NCBI GenBank assembly: GCA_003194525.1
Contig: NBIV01000007.1
Coordinates: forward strand, 558,001 to 622,000
Reading direction: 5' to 3'
DNA from: Gracilariopsis chorda
Taxonomy: Eukaryota > Rhodophyta > Florideophyceae > Gracilariales > Gracilariaceae
Length of the DNA: 64,000 bases
Positions 38,868-50,989 of the stretch are shown here, in pieces. Positions within the stretch are counted from its first letter, which is position 1. The number at the start of each line of letters is the position of its first letter. The notes under the pieces are model-generated. The model did no database searches. It saw only the letters and a list, made by a program, of their open reading frames with translations, and was not told the origin of the DNA. Position numbers and translations under genes: made by a program.

Positions 38868-40125
38868 CAGTCTTCGCTGGAGATGTTAGACAATCTCCTG
38901 CTCTGGGGTAAACAACGAATAAAAATGTGCTGTACAGAAAACGTTGTTGGTATTGGGCAGTGGACGGCGTAGAAAGATAAGTGTTCTTTGACGAAAAAGA
39001 GGGGGAGCTTCGATTGCATGAGTGTCATGATCTACGCAATCTGAAAGCGGACGTCGTGGAGGGCTTTTTCTATTGCCTTGCCCCGAATCCGTTTGAGACT
39101 GCATTCACGGAGATATTCCTCTCCTCCAAGACAACTAAAAATGAGCTGTTTGGCCTATGTCGTATGATACCACTGCGTTTGCGGACAGAGATATCATTAT
39201 CACCCTCTACCTGTGCTGCGCAGTTCCGTGCCAGCTCGTGAGCACAGCAACAGCTTCTTTGCCTAAAGGACATGTCTAACTTGCCTGTAAAAGAAGGGTC
39301 TCTAAATACTAAAAAATCTGAATTCAGGACAGAATCTTTAGCGCAAGTACAAGGGTAAGAAGGCCTTCGGCCTTACCACTCTTTCCTGCAGTTGTGAAGT
39401 CTGCATTTTGCCTGCAGGAAAGAGTGGTAGGGCCGGAACTTGAGCGGTCACAAACCTGAGAATCAAACGTCTTGGTTGTCCAAAACGTTTGATTATCATT
39501 GGCGCAAAAAGCCGGCGAACCAAAAAGGTTTAAAAAATGAACGTGGAGCACGATTTTGGGTGCTGGGCTGGCGCAGTTTGCGCCAAAAAAACGAAATCGT
39601 GCAGTTTGCTTTTTTTCTAAGATGTGTGAAGGTCTTTGTTGCACAAATCCTTAGTTACGTTAGAAAGAGAAAAGCAGAAGTGGCTTTCGGCCGCGAGCGG
39701 CGCTGCACGCCACTGAATAGAGCTGATTTGAGGGATCTGCAGACCGCTTTTGCTTGCTATTGCTTTCAAACGGCCTGCAGAACAATTATGGCCGCAATTT
39801 TGATGGTGTCTTTCAGCTGCACTTGACTTACATATGCAGTGCAATTTGAAGCTGCAATTATAAGCAAACGATTGCATAAGACTCCTAAGAAAACTTGCTT
39901 GCTTCAAAATTGCTGGCATTGCATTCACTTTTGTAACGATTCCTATCAAATATATTAAATTGTTCTCTCTCATGAACTGACATATCGTCAAGTTGGTGCC
40001 AAAACTCGTCTTTCCGACCAAAAACGAAACTTTAAGAGCTTAATACACGCTTTCAAAAGTTTTAAACAAGAAAAGGGTCAGACAAGTAATATCAAATATA
40101 TAAACAGAACAATTATCGGCTTTAT
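38868..40125. other. Intergenic with an inverted repeat, no gene recognised
   Basis: This holds the 3' flank of the zinc-finger gene, a 24-bp inverted repeat at 39368-39435, and unassigned AT-rich sequence up to the end of the third DUF7869-like copy. CTTTCGGCCGCGAGCGGC near 39680 has a GC-rich hairpin similar in style to one near 43560. Confidence 0.4.
39368..39435. repeat. 24-bp inverted repeat, 20-bp loop
   Basis: The arms, CGGCCTTACCACTC... (39368-39391) and ...GAGTGGTAGGGCCG (39412-39435), match at 23 of 24 positions, with CTGCAG at the inner edge of each. It is a potential stable hairpin or foldback element. Confidence 0.85.
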
Positions 40126-43031
40126 CTAGATTGTATTTTGCCAGTCTTCACCGCTTTCGAAGTAACTCTTGCGGCTATTCTCATCGTTTGCGTAGTATCT
40201 TTCGGGCACGTTTTTGATAAGGTACGCCTGCTAATTGTTCTCTTGCGCAGACGAGACTAAAGGTAAAGAAGTGATTGGACGAAGACTGTTTGGATCTCGC
40301 AGTGATGACATACTAATAGCTTGAATCATATTCAACGTTACAGATTGGTTCATTAATCTGTAATTTGTCGAGGTGGGATCTGATGACAAGCTTTTTCCCA
40401 TTACTGTAGTGCAAATCTCGGAAATAGGTGATACTCAAGAATGTCCGAGTCCCTGACCTCTTCCAAGGTAGAATCAGTAGTTGACCCCTCCGTCTACCCA
40501 GTTGTCACGTGAAAAACCCACGATAGTTCGGAAATATAACGGAGGTAAAGAAGAACGGTAAAACCGGGAAACGGTGGATCACGCGTACGGTGGACCAGTG
40601 CGAACCCAGAAAAAAGGGCTATACAATGACAGAACGGAACCAACCAACGGGTCGTGTGGAGAGCAGGAACAGACCCGAAGGTGGGTGCAAAAGCGATAAG
40701 AAACAACAAAAAATACCCAATACAGGGTCGATATCTGTAACACAGAGAAAATAGAAGTCACACGACAAGTAGTGAACACAGTATATCTGTCGTCGTACCG
40801 AGCGGATAGATAGTACAAACCGATTGCGATGACCCTCCGGCTGGGGAAGTGCACGCTGCAAAGGCAATACAATCCAGAGCCGGACTCTTTAGGTCAAACT
40901 GAACACTTATGTGCGACCGAACACTATGGTTGACTTTACTTAGCGCTCGCGACAGTGAAGTAGCGCTCACCTAAGTAAGTACACTACAGAAACAAATATT
41001 AATAGTTAACTAAAATATTGCACACCTCCTCAGGTCCACATAGGTGGCTAGACCAGTGTCAGGCACCCTGAGGGGTCGTCCCAAGCAAAACATAACATCA
41101 CAGAATGGCGCTGTAGCACACGTGCACACGCGTCCATCATTCTGCAGTCCACTCCAGATTCATACCTTCCTAGGTGAACTTGCACACACAAAACCATCCA
41201 CTTGGTGCCACTCCACGTGAGTCCAACTAATATACCGTAGAGCCATTGCGGCGACTACCTCTCACTCTTATGAGTTGCATCCCCACGGAGTATCACCCAG
41301 ACGCGTTGCTCCACAAATACGCCTTCCTTGAAGTCATCATAAAAACGAAAGATATGATAGTTAGAAAGCTTGAATTCCGTAGGAATATCTTAAATAACTT
41401 CGTCAGCAACTCTTTCTAGTTTATCCATGTCACTACTTTCGCATTCACAGCTCTGTTAGACACAGAGCTCTGATCTAAGATTTTCATCATATCCACAGGT
41501 CCAAAGACGTCAAACTGCTTTAGTCGTCTTATAACCAGTCCAAAAGCTGCGTTGCACCTATGTTTGCATGGCCTGCAACGAGGAACCGTAACACAATTTC
41601 GTCTTCATTTGACATACATATCCTCCATAACAAATAACAGAGCATGTAACGATTTTTGTTTTGTCAGCTACAGTTATCGGCATGGAGGTTTAATCTTTGA
41701 TGGTGTTCTGTCAGCACTCCAGATGTTCTGTGCTCTTTCAATGTGTAATGAATCATTGACGCAACTTCATTGCGGGTTTTTTTATCAGGCCAATGCCCTT
41801 CTGGGAGGTCGAAGAGGTAACAAAGAGAAAAGTTACTGCTGTGGACGCCAAAAATGTCCAACTTCAAACCTGTGACAAAGTTTAGCTGCCCCGGTTGACG
41901 AAGTAGCTGGGGTAGAAGGACTTTTTCGGCTAAGTCAAATATCAAGTGAACAGGGCTCACAGTTGGGAAACTAGCTGTCATATGTATCTCACGATACAGC
42001 GCAAATTCTGCCAACGTATGGGCACGATGCTGACATATCGCACGGAGTAGCATTTCTCTCAGATCTGTGTTAGTCATAGACATGGCGGAGTTACGTAGCG
42101 TCCTACATTGGTCACATAAATCGCTTCCTGCTTTAAATATGTTCGGTGTGGGATATTGCTCAATCCATGTCTTTCGGAATCCTGAGAATGATAGCGGTTC
42201 ATCCGGTTTGTCGGCCCGAGACTAAAGTGCTGCGGCGGCATTCATGACTCCCTCCCACTCATCATTGCATATTTCGTAAAGCGTTTCCCTTCTGACGTCG
42301 CTGCTCAACCACTGGACTGGAGTCTCATCCTGTGAGCCCCTTCCAGTGGGACATGATACCGCATTTAGTGCTGCGTATCTTCGAAGAAATGCAAGCGCTG
42401 CAATTGTCTGTAAAAACTGCTTCCCCTTACGCCCTTTATAGTGCTCATTACTAAAGATTTTAAAGCCCTCATCACCACTTACTGTCGCAGCAAAAGTACG
42501 AACTGTTCGTGGGTCCAACTGAACCACTGCAGCGAAACCGTGTTGGCACACCCACCTTACTTGGAGTGCATAGCGTGTCGAAGTGTATGACTTTTGTGAA
42601 AGCCTTTGGCGCTTTTTGCGTGTGTTTTGGGCGCGAAATAGGTCCGTTTCCATCAACACATTTGCCTGATCCGGTGGTCAGCTTAAGCAAAGCAGCATCA
42701 ATTTCACCATGTTATGTTTTTGGTCGGCTGTGGTTGTGGCAAAGGTTTTCGCAAGTTGAAGATGTGTGTCTACTGTGACACATTTCGGGACGCACAAGCA
42801 TTTGTTTACCATTCTGTGGAAATAAATAGAGGCATGTCTTGCTTGGAGGCTCTCGGTGTTGCAGTCGCTGTATGTGACATTTTCAAGCAACAAAAGCTCA
42901 GAACTTGCTGGTGATGGTGGCGTTTGCAAGCTGTGATGAGATGAATGGTTGTCCAGTTCTTGCAGGTCGGTGGCGATTAGTTCTTCTATGTCAAAACTGC
43001 TCTCGTCAGCAAAGAAGGAAAACGGTGGCAT
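40126..43031 (-). pseudogene. DUF7869-like gene, copy 3, interrupted by an LTR
   Basis: The gene reads from the ATG at 43031 (starting MPPFSFFADESSFDIEELIA) to the TAG at 40126. It aligns by eye along its full length with copies 1 and 2: HYKGRKGKQFLQTIAALAFL, CPTGRGSQDE, HLIFDLAEKVLLPQL, LHADNCS, CNAAFGLVIRRLKQFDVFG, and C-terminal RYYANDENSRKSYFESGEDW. It is clearly older than copies 1 and 2. Frameshifts lie near 42220, 42670 and 41640, and the solo LTR at 40405-41315 splits the C-terminal part. No piggyBac partner is visible beside it, and no GTGTCTATC end was found. Confidence 0.75.
40405..41315 (+). repeat. Solo LTR (family L, copy A)
   Basis: This 911-bp stretch starts TGTAGTGCAAAT and ends GCGTTGCTCCACA. 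It is flanked by ATTAC (40400-40404) and AATAC (41316-41320), a 5-bp duplication with one mismatch. It splits copy 3 of the DUF7869-like gene, whose reading resumes on the other side. It shares with copy B the blocks GCGCTCGCGAC..GCGCTCACCTAAGTA and CAGTGTCAGGCACCCTGAGG. Confidence 0.82.
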
Positions 43032-44527
43032 ATCGATTTGCTTCAAGTGGGGATGATTGAGCTTGTGGGCCCTTTGAAAATGAGCTGACAATATAACGGT
43101 ACGCTTCTCCTTCTTCCCGTCGTTTTTTTTTGGAATGCCACCTTCGCGAACTTTCAACGGCGTACCGTCAATATCTTGGCGTTGGGTTGTTAGTTTGATC
43201 TGAAAGATAGATAGCTGGAAAGCTATGGCCGTCAGAATTACGACGCTATACTCAGTTTGATTTTGACGAAAAAGACGATTTGGTGTATTTGATATGAAAC
43301 CATACACATTTTTGAAGTGCCTGCTACTCAGAACCAAGCAGGCAATCAACATGCAGCAGCAGCCAATGCGCTGTACGCTTTTATGCTGCTGCTGAATAAT
43401 TTTAATAATAAGAAAGTACTTGGCAAAATAGGAGTTTTGTATGCGTGTTTGGGGGCATGCAAGGCAATTTACTGGCAAAACGCTTCCAATCAATCACACC
43501 AGTCCTCCTCATATAGAAAACACTGCTTAAAAGTGTGGAGACAAGAGGACGCGGCCTTCTGCCGCAGGTGGCGCTGCGCGCCCCGGTGCAGGAGTGATAA
43601 AAAGCAGAACAAAGAAAATAAAGTGGGGAGAAAGCAAAAGTAGAAACGTAAGTATTTTAGTTTTATGAAGGAAGAACGCAAGATATATGATATCAGATGT
43701 AAAGGGATGCAGAAGTGCATTAAGTCTGGAAGAACTGCCCTCGTGATGGCCACAGGCATAAGGTGAATTGTTTTTACATTACGGGGTGTAAGTTACGGGT
43801 CATGGAGGAGCCGCATATGGTTGATCCTTCTTGTTTGCGACAGTTCCACGTAAATGTGACATATGCATAAGAAATTGGGTTGCACATTCACAACCAACCC
43901 AATATTAGGTACAGAAAACCTTTAAATTTTTTTGGTCGCCGTCAAACCACCAGTAAACCACACAGAAGCACCTGAGCTTTCCTAGATCCCTGGTACTTAG
44001 TGGTTTACTCTTGTGGGGACCTGCACACGAGCTCGCCCTTTCGTACGTCCAAGACCAGCAACAGTGTCCAAAGTAGCAAATGGTTACGGCGCTGTGCTAC
44101 TGGCCAACCCTGAATGGGATGCAAAATAGTTGTTTGAGACAGCAAGGGATATGATTTTTGCACTGCGCCAGTGCAGTATATATTCTCTGTGCATTGTTCT
44201 GCACTGGCACAGTGCAAAAAGCCAGCCACGTGTCGTGCAAGCCAGTAACTATTGAGTTGCTGGCACTGCAGTCATTTACTATAGTGCCAGCCAGTGATCA
44301 GCAGCGGCAGTCGACATGGAGCAACAGCCAATAAGCTTTGAGCTTTGGTGCTGCTGCTGCTGATGCTGCTGAAAGTTGTAATTGGCGGGGAGACATTGCT
44401 CCAAATTGGAAATTTTATGCGCTGAAAGGGGCGTGCAAGGGGAGGTTTTGCCGAAACGCCTCCCATCAATCAACAACACCCCCCTCATCCTTCAGCAAAT
44501 CATTATAGTACGGGGAAGTGTTGAGAA
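43032..44527. other. Non-coding, with diverged duplicate segments
   Basis: No gene. Two segments, about 43316-43520 and 44270-44490, are diverged direct repeats of each other: both have a CAGCAGCAGCCAAT-like start, a TGCTGCTGCTGA block, GCATGCAAGG/GCGTGCAAGG, and AAACGC.TCCAATCAATCA. This suggests an old tandem duplication or two copies of a small element. A strong inverted repeat lies at 44155-44220. Confidence 0.5.
44155..44220. repeat. 22-bp inverted repeat, 22-bp loop
   Basis: The arms start TTTTTGCACTG (44155-44176) and end CAGTGCAAAAA (44199-44220); they match at 21 of 22 positions. It can fold as a hairpin and may be a small foldback element. Confidence 0.85.
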
Positions 44528-45460
44528 TGTATTGAAAACCCCGAAGGTTAGGTATCACACTCAAGGCGTCTGGGGCCTTGCTCCATGTGGAGGCAGACTC
44601 AGTGACAGAGCCCTCTGTATACCTGTAATACGGGCATAACTGCGTAGGTGTTTCGGATTGACCGCAGAGGTGGATAAAGAAAGGTGAACTAAAGCCAGAA
44701 AGACGGTAAAACCAGAGACCGGTGTGCCACACGATGCAGTGGTTTAGAATACACCCGGTGAAGGCTGCCTTCCAAGGACGGAGAAAAACCATCCGGCGGG
44801 TCGTGCGGAAAGTAAAAACAGACCTGACGGAGAGTGCACATGCACGGAATGTAGCGGAAAAATTACCCAATAGAGGGGTGATACCAGTGCCACACGGTAT
44901 ATAAATGTCACACGACAATTACAACACAGAGTATCTGTATGCTTACGGAGCGGGTGAATTGAGCGACCCGAATGCGGTGACCCTCCGCGAGGAGTAGTAC
45001 AGCACAATGACGTCACACTCCAGAGCCGGATACCTCAGTTCAAACTGAACAATTATGAATGACTGAAGTCTTGGGTTAACTTTACTTAGCGCTCGCGACG
45101 ATGAGGTCGCGCTCACCTAAGTAGGTACACTACCAACTAAATTACAATAGTTATCTACAATAGTGCACACTTCGCCAGGTCCACACACGTGGCAACGCCA
45201 GTGTCAGGCACCCTGAGGGGTCAATGCAAGTAAACATAGTCCTATAGCATGGTGCTGTCGGACACCCGCACAAGCATGCACTCATCCTGCAATCTATTCT
45301 AGATTCCTACCTTCCTAGGCGAACCTTCCCACAATAAACCATCCCATTGGCATCACCTTGTACGGGCCCAACTCATATACGGGAGAGCCATCGCGGTAAC
45401 CACGTCACACTCCTATGAGTAGTAGCATCGTGATTTCTACCCCTTTTCCGTTGCCCCACA
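44528..45460 (+). repeat. LTR of family L (copy B), no target duplication found
   Basis: This 933-bp stretch is related to copy A throughout its right half (TTTACTTAGCGCTCGCGACG...CACCTAAGTAGG and CAGTGTCAGGCACCCTGAGG) and ends GTTGCCCCACA. The flanks GAGAA and TCCCC do not match. It may be the surviving 5' LTR of a longer, truncated element that once included the coding fossils to its right. Confidence 0.6.
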
Positions 45461-45639
45461 TCCCCCCTCTTTAGAAGAGGGTTCTCGCGTTCTTTGACTG
45501 CAACTCGCACGGGGTAAAGTGCTTAAGTAACAAACTCATGGTGAGTTCCCTCGACATTCCGGTTCCCCCCAAATCAGGCGATACACGCCAGATGTTCAAA
45601 GCGTCAAACTCGAACTCGAGCAATACCTTGGAGTACCAA

Positions 45640-47030
45640 CTCCTCCGAGGATGCCAACGAACTTTCCTTCCAACCCTTTCCCGGGTGCCTCCAGCTCTGC
45701 TGGTATTTTTCGACCTTCACTGGCGAGTGGACACCCGATGACTGGTTTTCCTTCGGCTCCGTTGCCGTAACACCCGACGGGTCCCATATTGGATCCCTTG
45801 TCCGTAACATGGAATTCAGAAGAACCAACACCGGTGACGACCAATGCTTCTGGTTGGGTGTCACACAATACGATCCTCGTACGCAATCCCCTGCGGGACA
45901 GCTATCTCTTCCCGAGAGCACCGTGGTGGTTTCACCCTGAGCCGGTTCAAAATCACGCGTTGATATCTTCGTACCTTACCAATGGTTCTTACCTAGTGGG
46001 CTACCTGTTTACATAATCAAATCTCCCGACTGGATAGGTCGCATAGCAATCGACTCGCACCTGTTGAGGATCAATAACCACAAAGTTGAAACCTTAGACA
46101 ACGCCCGTGAAGAAATGAAGAAGCTTGCTTACAAGTGGCTAAGCCGTGCGCGGAATGCGAGCCCGGTACAGTACCCGTATAGATTTGACGTATCGGGATA
46201 CCGAACCTACGGTAAAATATCGTACGAAGACCGACTGGCTGCATTTGACCCCGTGGTGTTTAACAGAAGTATCGTTCGTATCGAACCCGATATGCTCTGG
46301 TGGGCACGGCTTCTCCTTCGAGCGAAGTTCAGATACCTACGGCGAGCCGTTAAACTCGACATGTTCGCGAGTTATATCCGGTTTGAGCGGAAAGCGTGAT
46401 CCCGTCAGGAATACTTGATGCCATACGTAAACATCAGAACAGAACGATACCGGCCACATGCTTTCGACCGGCGGTTAGCACCCTTACCAACTCGGTTGTG
46501 GTGAAGTACACAAAGGGTGTTACCTGGAACTCCCTCCGTGTCCTACGTATTTGGCGTCCCGCATGCTCATCAATCAGAGCTCTGGATACTGGTGGTTATT
46601 ATTTGCTGAGTGGGGTGCCAGCGTTGCGTTTTTCACCATATGGGAAGCATATGACCATTGTAGCATTTGGTGCCTACCTCTGTAGCTCCGACAGGTAATG
46701 CTACACTGAATCTCTACACTTTTCTCGGTTCCGAAGAGACCGTGGCTAAACTGCATTACATCCTAGATATGGTTGATCCGGTAAACCGGGACACCGTTTC
46801 GTATGGTAATCGCGCGATGGGTAACCGTTCTCCCTATGACTGGTCTCCGAGTCGTCAGCATCGAGGAGCTGTGGATTTCATCTATGACGAACCGTACGAC
46901 GGGGGTGAGACGTCACGTGCTGAAGCCTTAATGTTAAGCAATTCCCAACGCGTGATTCCTGAGAATCCCCCCCAATGGGGTTCGTCTCCAGTGATGATTA
47001 CCATGCTCCGATTGGCCTCGTAGATCCGAT
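45640..47030 (+). pseudogene. Unassigned coding fossil (possible retroelement gag or viral coat remnant)
   Basis: A plus-strand frame from about 45640 to 46399 is open apart from one TGA near 45940. It has a protein-like composition: TGEWTPDDWFSFGSVAVTPD, DDQCFWLGVTQYDPRTQ, then YGKISYEDRLAAFDPVVF. Further protein-like pieces follow in other frames (46396-46698, 46667-47023). The Trp/Tyr/Gly-rich beta-type composition is compatible with a capsid or coat protein, but I recognise no family. It lies just right of LTR copy B in the same orientation. I do not assign a function. Confidence 0.4.
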
Positions 47031-47642
47031 CTTGGATGACGAAGTGAACGCGCTTGGTGGTGCCGACTCCATGGTGGGCGTGACCCCTTCGGGTGGCGGC
47101 GTTGCCGAAACGTCCGCTACAACAGCCGTAGCACCATTCTGTTGGAATCTGGGAACTCAGCAGAGTGCTCCACCGCCAACTGCGATATCCGCAGAAGTCA
47201 CAGCATTGTGAGCTAACCTGTTGAATCTAGGGATCGCAGTTCCGCCTGGTATGAATGACGTGAGCCAGCTGCTAGCGTTCTCAGCACAGCGTACGCCAGA
47301 AGCGTCAAACCAAGTTGATACTGGTCCCTCATCGGAAGTGTAGCAACCTGGCCGTACTTTATCACCTAGTAACAGATCTTCTGAACACAGAGTAAACAAA
47401 CTTTTGACTTCATACTTCTCCTTCGTGTACTTCTTGCTTCTTCTTTTTACTTCACACTTCTTTTTCTTCGTGTACTTCATAACCATGACGCATATGTTCA
47501 TAAACCGTTAATTCGGTGACACCGTCAGTTCGGTGAGTAAGGGGAAATAATCCTGGAACCACCACTCCTATCAGAGTTCTCAGCTCATCACTATCCTTCG
47601 TCGCGGTAGTATCAACGTCCTGCGCGATCTCACCGAGTGTGG

Positions 47643-47831
47643 TTATCCAATATGCGCATGGTCCAAGGTGGATGGGAGAGCCGACCGGGTCTTAAGGTGA
47701 TAGGATATAGTCTTGGACCTTGGGAGGGGCTCTATAGGTTCCCATGTATCCTCTTCGGGTGGATATCCATACCAGCGGATGAGATACTGCAGTACTCCAT
47801 GCCACGTTTCATGACGTACGATACGTTCCAC
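47643..47831 (-). pseudogene. Chromodomain fragment of a Ty3/gypsy-type element
   Basis: A 62-aa minus-strand frame contains YLIRWYGYPPEEDTWEP, a classic chromodomain core with the aromatic cage (Tyr, Trp, Trp) and the EExTWEP signature. Chromodomains sit at the C-terminus of integrase in gypsy-type chromoviruses. No integrase or reverse transcriptase is left beside it, and the strand is opposite to the coding fossil at 45.6-47.0 kb, so it is from a different insertion. Confidence 0.6.
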
Positions 47832-48081
47832 GACGATCTACTGTAAATACACTTCTGTGTTTTCCATCACCATGACGCATACCGTTGGCCGGTGTCCCTT
47901 TTGCAACCCATATTAGGGCTCGGCGCGCCAGCAGGGGCGATACTAACCCTCTTGGGGAGCGGTGACATCTTCATGACTTCGTCGTATATCGTCGCGGCAA
48001 CGATATGAAAACTAACGTTATAGACGTCCGATCGGCGGTCCGGGAAGTTGTTTTCAAATTATTCACTCTCATGAGTACAAC

Positions 48082-49044
48082 TGTGGAGCAACGCTTGCGC
48101 GTCTTTAGCTGCAGTTCCGTTTCATAGGAAAGTCAACTTGTGGAATGGAGTGGGATAACTCATTTATGAGTTTGATTCCTCACAAGATCTGGCATTGGCA
48201 CTTATTATGGGGCACGATGGACCTGGACAGATATGGCTTGTGGATTCCTGGTACGGAATGTATGCTGTACGCGTGTGGTAATTTGGCTCCAATTTTGGAT
48301 GTTTGTTTTAGTGATTATCGCCACTTGTGGCCCTGACACTTGGATCTCCACGTGTATGGACCTCAGGAGAACTGCACTAAATGAGTTAATTAATTTAGTT
48401 TATTGTGGTGAACCTACTTAGGTAGAGACGGCTTCGCCGTGACCACCACCAGTAAATGGTAACCTTGGTTCTCTTTTGAGACGTGCTCTTCGCAGAGTAG
48501 GCTCTGACAAGAAAAGACCTCGTAGGGATTACGACTCCTCGCGGAGAGTATCCACGAGTGGATTCCATCTGTCATCCCCTTGTAAAGCTTCAGGACTCAC
48601 TACTGCATCAGTCTCTACCGTGGTCGGTATTGTCAATTGCTCCACTTTCAGTCTAGATTCCACCCCAGTATTGGGTTATTCTTCGTGGTGTTTACCACAT
48701 TCCCCTCAGAATTTTTTTCCACTTTTGTTGGTTCCTCCCGTCACGGAGTCCGTTGCCACCGTGTGCACGCCCCATCGCCGGTTCCTTGTTGTGCGTCGTC
48801 TCTCGTGTGTTTCACTTGTGGGATATTACGTCACTGTACATTCTCGTGTGTTATCCATTCCTGGAGATACACTGCCATTTTCTTGTTTTTCCTGCACCTC
48901 TGCAGGTATAGCCAGCAACCACCTTGGCCTTACAAACCGACCAGAGTGTGGTCCAGAGGGTTCTCTACTGAGACTGTCATCTTTACGGGAGCAAGGTCTC
49001 GTACTTTTTGAGAGTGACAACCGTCCACAGGGTTTTGCTCTACA
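48082..49044 (-). repeat. Solo LTR (family L, copy D), reverse orientation
   Basis: This 963-bp stretch begins TGTGGAGCAACG and ends TTTTGCTCTACA, flanked by a perfect 5-bp duplication ACAAC (48077-48081, 49045-49049). It is the reverse complement of copy C in layout: the same CACTCGTGGATACTCTC block, the GC hairpin and CCTAAGTAGG motif, and the CCATACACGTGG motif. Confidence 0.88.
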
Positions 49045-49202
49045 ACAACGAGATGAAGAAAGTTCGTCATGATCGAATACCCGCAGAACCGTGGCCTTGG
49101 AGATTCGAGAAGTTCTCCCTATCCATGTGGATGTACCTTTGCTACGGAGACACTCACACACTGCAATCACTGCGCCAGGGCGGCGGTTCACCGAACACTG
49201 TC

Positions 49203-50639
49203 CGATATAGTAGTTTCGGATAGATGTGTCATAACATATTCACGAGTAGAATTTTTGACAACTCCAGTAAACCTTAAACCTTTCTCCAGAAATGCTTTCG
49301 CGCTACGGAAAGACGAAAAAAAATCCGCACATACCAACCTTCCTGATCCAAACCATGGTTGCACTAAGCGAATTAAGACTGCCGTTCCATGGGCGTTATC
49401 AGAATCAAAAACTTGTTCCTGAGTATTTGCACGCATATTCACCTCAAGGTTGAGCACTATGCCACTTCGTGCACAACATACGGTCTTCATTACAAGACCA
49501 TTTTCCGGCTTTCTATCTAATGCCGTATAGTGTGGAATCCCAACATCAATCCAATTACAGCCTAATCCGTATCATCGTGAAATTCCTTCATCAACACATA
49601 AGGAATGTGATGGCGTGACAAAAGACCGACGATTGTCACTGATTGCCTTCAAAAACTCTGCTACGAAGGACCAACGAGCGACTCACTGCTCTTCAGTCAC
49701 ACCATTTCTGCTGAAGCATATTGAACTTCTAAACATTTCAAATCTGTTCCGTGACATCGCAAACCCAATATTTGGCTGAGGAATAAACTTAAAAAACGGC
49801 TCGGAGCTACAAAGATACTCTCTGTTAGAGAACTCAATTCGAGTCATGAGGGTAGGAATTCCAAAGAATTGGAGCAGTTCTCCCCCGGAAGTCCTCCGAA
49901 CGTCTTTGCTTTTTAATCGAACATTCATTCTGTTCACTATGTACTTCAAATGCTGCATAGGGAACATCAAAAGGAAGAAATCTAATGAGCTCATGTTTAG
50001 AGAAATTTGACGAGATGAGATAACATCTCCGGCTGGGCCAACCACTTTCCACTGATGCATTTGCATAAAACCATCAAAAAAAACTCAACTTCGTGCAGCT
50101 TTCCCACACACAACCATGAATCACAGCTGATTGGAAAGGTTCATTTTCGCCTAACACACTTTTTTGCGGCTGCAAAATGTGCATCTGCGATGGTGTCACA
50201 AGAGCATCATCCTCAATATTTTGCGTATTAATGAGTTCAACGTCGCTAATAGGTTCTTTTGCAGCATTCAAGGCTTTTTCAACACCGTTACCTAGTTTGG
50301 AACTGGATATAGGTGGTGTGACTTCTTTTTCTTGATTTGGTAGACTAAAATTAACAGTCAGAAATATGAGATTTCGATTGTTGACCTGTCGAATGTCAAA
50401 ATTGAAGACCGAACCTTCTACCATTGTTAATGTCCATATAGATTTAGAGTAACATTTGCATACAGCGTCATTTGTAACTAGACCAGCACGGCTGTTGACA
50501 GTTGGCCAAACAGTTCTACAAAGATTTGTGGACGGGGCCATTGTGCACAAATTTTGTTGAAGATAGTGCTTGATTCGACAGCTACGACTGTTGGTGATGT
50601 GTTGTGGACATGGTTCAGCACTGCCGGCGTAGGAAACAT
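49203..50639 (-). pseudogene. piggyBac-type transposase fragment (copy 2)
   Basis: This starts at the ATG at 50639 and keeps the N-terminal region, MQMHQWKVVGPAG, and the first two catalytic Asp (LCVDEG, LVCADFF). It is truncated before the third. A TGA sits at the same codon as the stop at 29563 in copy 1, and a second TGA replaces the Trp of SRWYGLG. A frameshift lies near 50500. The segment around 50074-50230 is open here where copy 1 is broken, so the two copies complement each other for inferring the original gene. Confidence 0.75.
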
Positions 50640-50989
50640 TATAAGAAGATCAAAAGCGAATAAATTTTTGGAAAAGTTTTAAGGTTTTGATTAAGTTCTA
50701 GAGTAAGTAAAATTGAACTCATATGTGTGCCAATCCATATCAATTATATCAAATGGCACTTGTTTTCGAAATAAAACTGATAGTCGTTTCATACTCTTGA
50801 GACTTTCAGCTCTCCAACAAGTCGTTCACGAGATTATACAACCCACTAAAAGCTAAGATATGGCCGTTACAGTATTGGAGTGCGACGAAATGAGGTTTTT
50901 GCAAAACGCCCGCGAAGAAGGAGAAAAAACACTTTTTGTTTCTTTGCTGTTCTGAACGCACTCGTGCAAACTCTCAAGCTCCTCCAGAA

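Noticed and set aside
47157-47501. 114-aa minus-strand frame with Lys-rich start
   Set aside because: The basic stretch comes from a CTTC/TTCTT simple repeat at 47400-47480.
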